Positions 63,936-64,000 of a stretch of 64,000 nucleotides of DNA are shown here, one piece after another. The stretch comes from Brevundimonas albigilva. Lineage in GTDB: Bacteria; Pseudomonadota; Alphaproteobacteria; Caulobacterales; Caulobacteraceae. Each line of letters begins with the position of its first letter. Within the stretch, counting starts at the first letter, position 1. The notes under the pieces were generated by a model that searched no databases, was not told where the DNA came from, and saw only the letters and a list, made by a program, of their open reading frames with translations. Location: NCBI RefSeq assembly GCF_023503965.1, contig NZ_CP097298.1, forward strand, positions 1,629,001 to 1,693,000, read 5' to 3'. The position numbers were made by a program, and so were the translations under genes.

Positions 63936-64000
63936 TGCCCACCCTCGTCCTCCTCGCCGGGCCTAACGGCCGCGCGGGGGAGATGGCCAAGAACGGCACG
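63932..64000 (+). CDS. Start of a third operon gene, cut by the window edge
   Basis: ATG 63932 overlaps the tcmP stop (ATGA) and the frame stays open to the edge, reading MPTLVLLAGPNG and then RAGEMAKNGT. The first part resembles the opening of small P-loop or zeta-toxin-like proteins, but the expected GKST does not follow in this frame. GC is high again, like the host genes. Identity cannot be given from 23 codons. Confidence 0.45.
   Translation, partial: MMPTLVLLAGPNGRAGEMAKNGT

Noticed and set aside
63932..64000. Zeta toxin call for the edge gene
   Set aside because: MPTLVLLAGPNG resembles the family start, but the Walker GKST is absent and only 23 codons are visible.

Overview
The window is a high-GC alphaproteobacterial chromosome segment, most likely from Caulobacterales and probably Brevundimonas or a close relative. 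Supporting signs are the dnaK-dnaJ-dapB order, an EipA-type DUF1134 protein, a DUF4167 protein, the TIGR02587/TIGR02588 pair and two full TTAA-N7-TTAA CtrA boxes. The genus is an inference from gene content and motifs; no 16S gene is present. I found no rRNA, tRNA, CRISPR array or insertion sequence.

Layout. 1-3.8 kb: end of dnaK, dnaJ, dapB and a DMT exporter. 3.8-9 kb, minus strand: CHAP hydrolase, acyltransferase, carotenoid-oxygenase-like enzyme, DUF2141 protein, YihY/BrkB membrane protein. 9-20.2 kb: prmC, an alpha/beta hydrolase, a GT9 glycosyltransferase, the translation block infC-rpmI-rplT, a hybrid histidine kinase, a polysaccharide deacetylase, and pheS-(unknown)-pheT. 20.2-23.3 kb: a lower-GC patch with an ACT-domain protein, a guanidinium exporter under a candidate guanidine-II riboswitch, and small unknown genes. 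23.5-35 kb: eipA, a VOC protein, an SDR, sqdB (sulfolipid), DUF4167, a degenerate hybrid kinase, two tandem DUF4893 proteins, an OmpA-like lipoprotein, a serine hydrolase and a BCCT transporter. 35-37.7 kb: clpB. 37.7-39.5 kb: a lower-GC, unrecognised two-gene locus behind a perfect inverted repeat. 41.5-48.5 kb: a chaperone-usher fimbrial cluster with two CtrA boxes. 48.6-57.8 kb: thioesterase, alcohol dehydrogenase, S9 peptidase, GH5 glucanase with a LacI-type operator, EreA/ChaN-like protein, and a nucleoside hydrolase-ribokinase salvage pair. 58-62.2 kb: PemK-like toxin, a probable small RNA, TIGR02587/02588, and TPP riboswitch-thiC. 62.3-64 kb: a lower-GC DUF5131-TcmP operon running into the edge.

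Functional groupings. The fimbrial cluster has subunit, chaperone, usher and tip-like genes, and its CtrA boxes suggest cell-cycle-timed assembly. The nucleoside hydrolase releases ribose that the overlapping ribokinase can phosphorylate. thiC is controlled by thiamine pyrophosphate. The candidates for undescribed biology are the DUF5131-TcmP operon, the 37.9-39.5 kb locus and the predicted small RNA at 58.54 kb.

Sequence quality. At least 25 apparent frameshifts lie in otherwise intact genes, including the normally essential infC, rpmI and dnaJ. Many fall in homopolymers or short tandem repeats. I read these as sequence errors rather than pseudogenes and give the full gene span for each.
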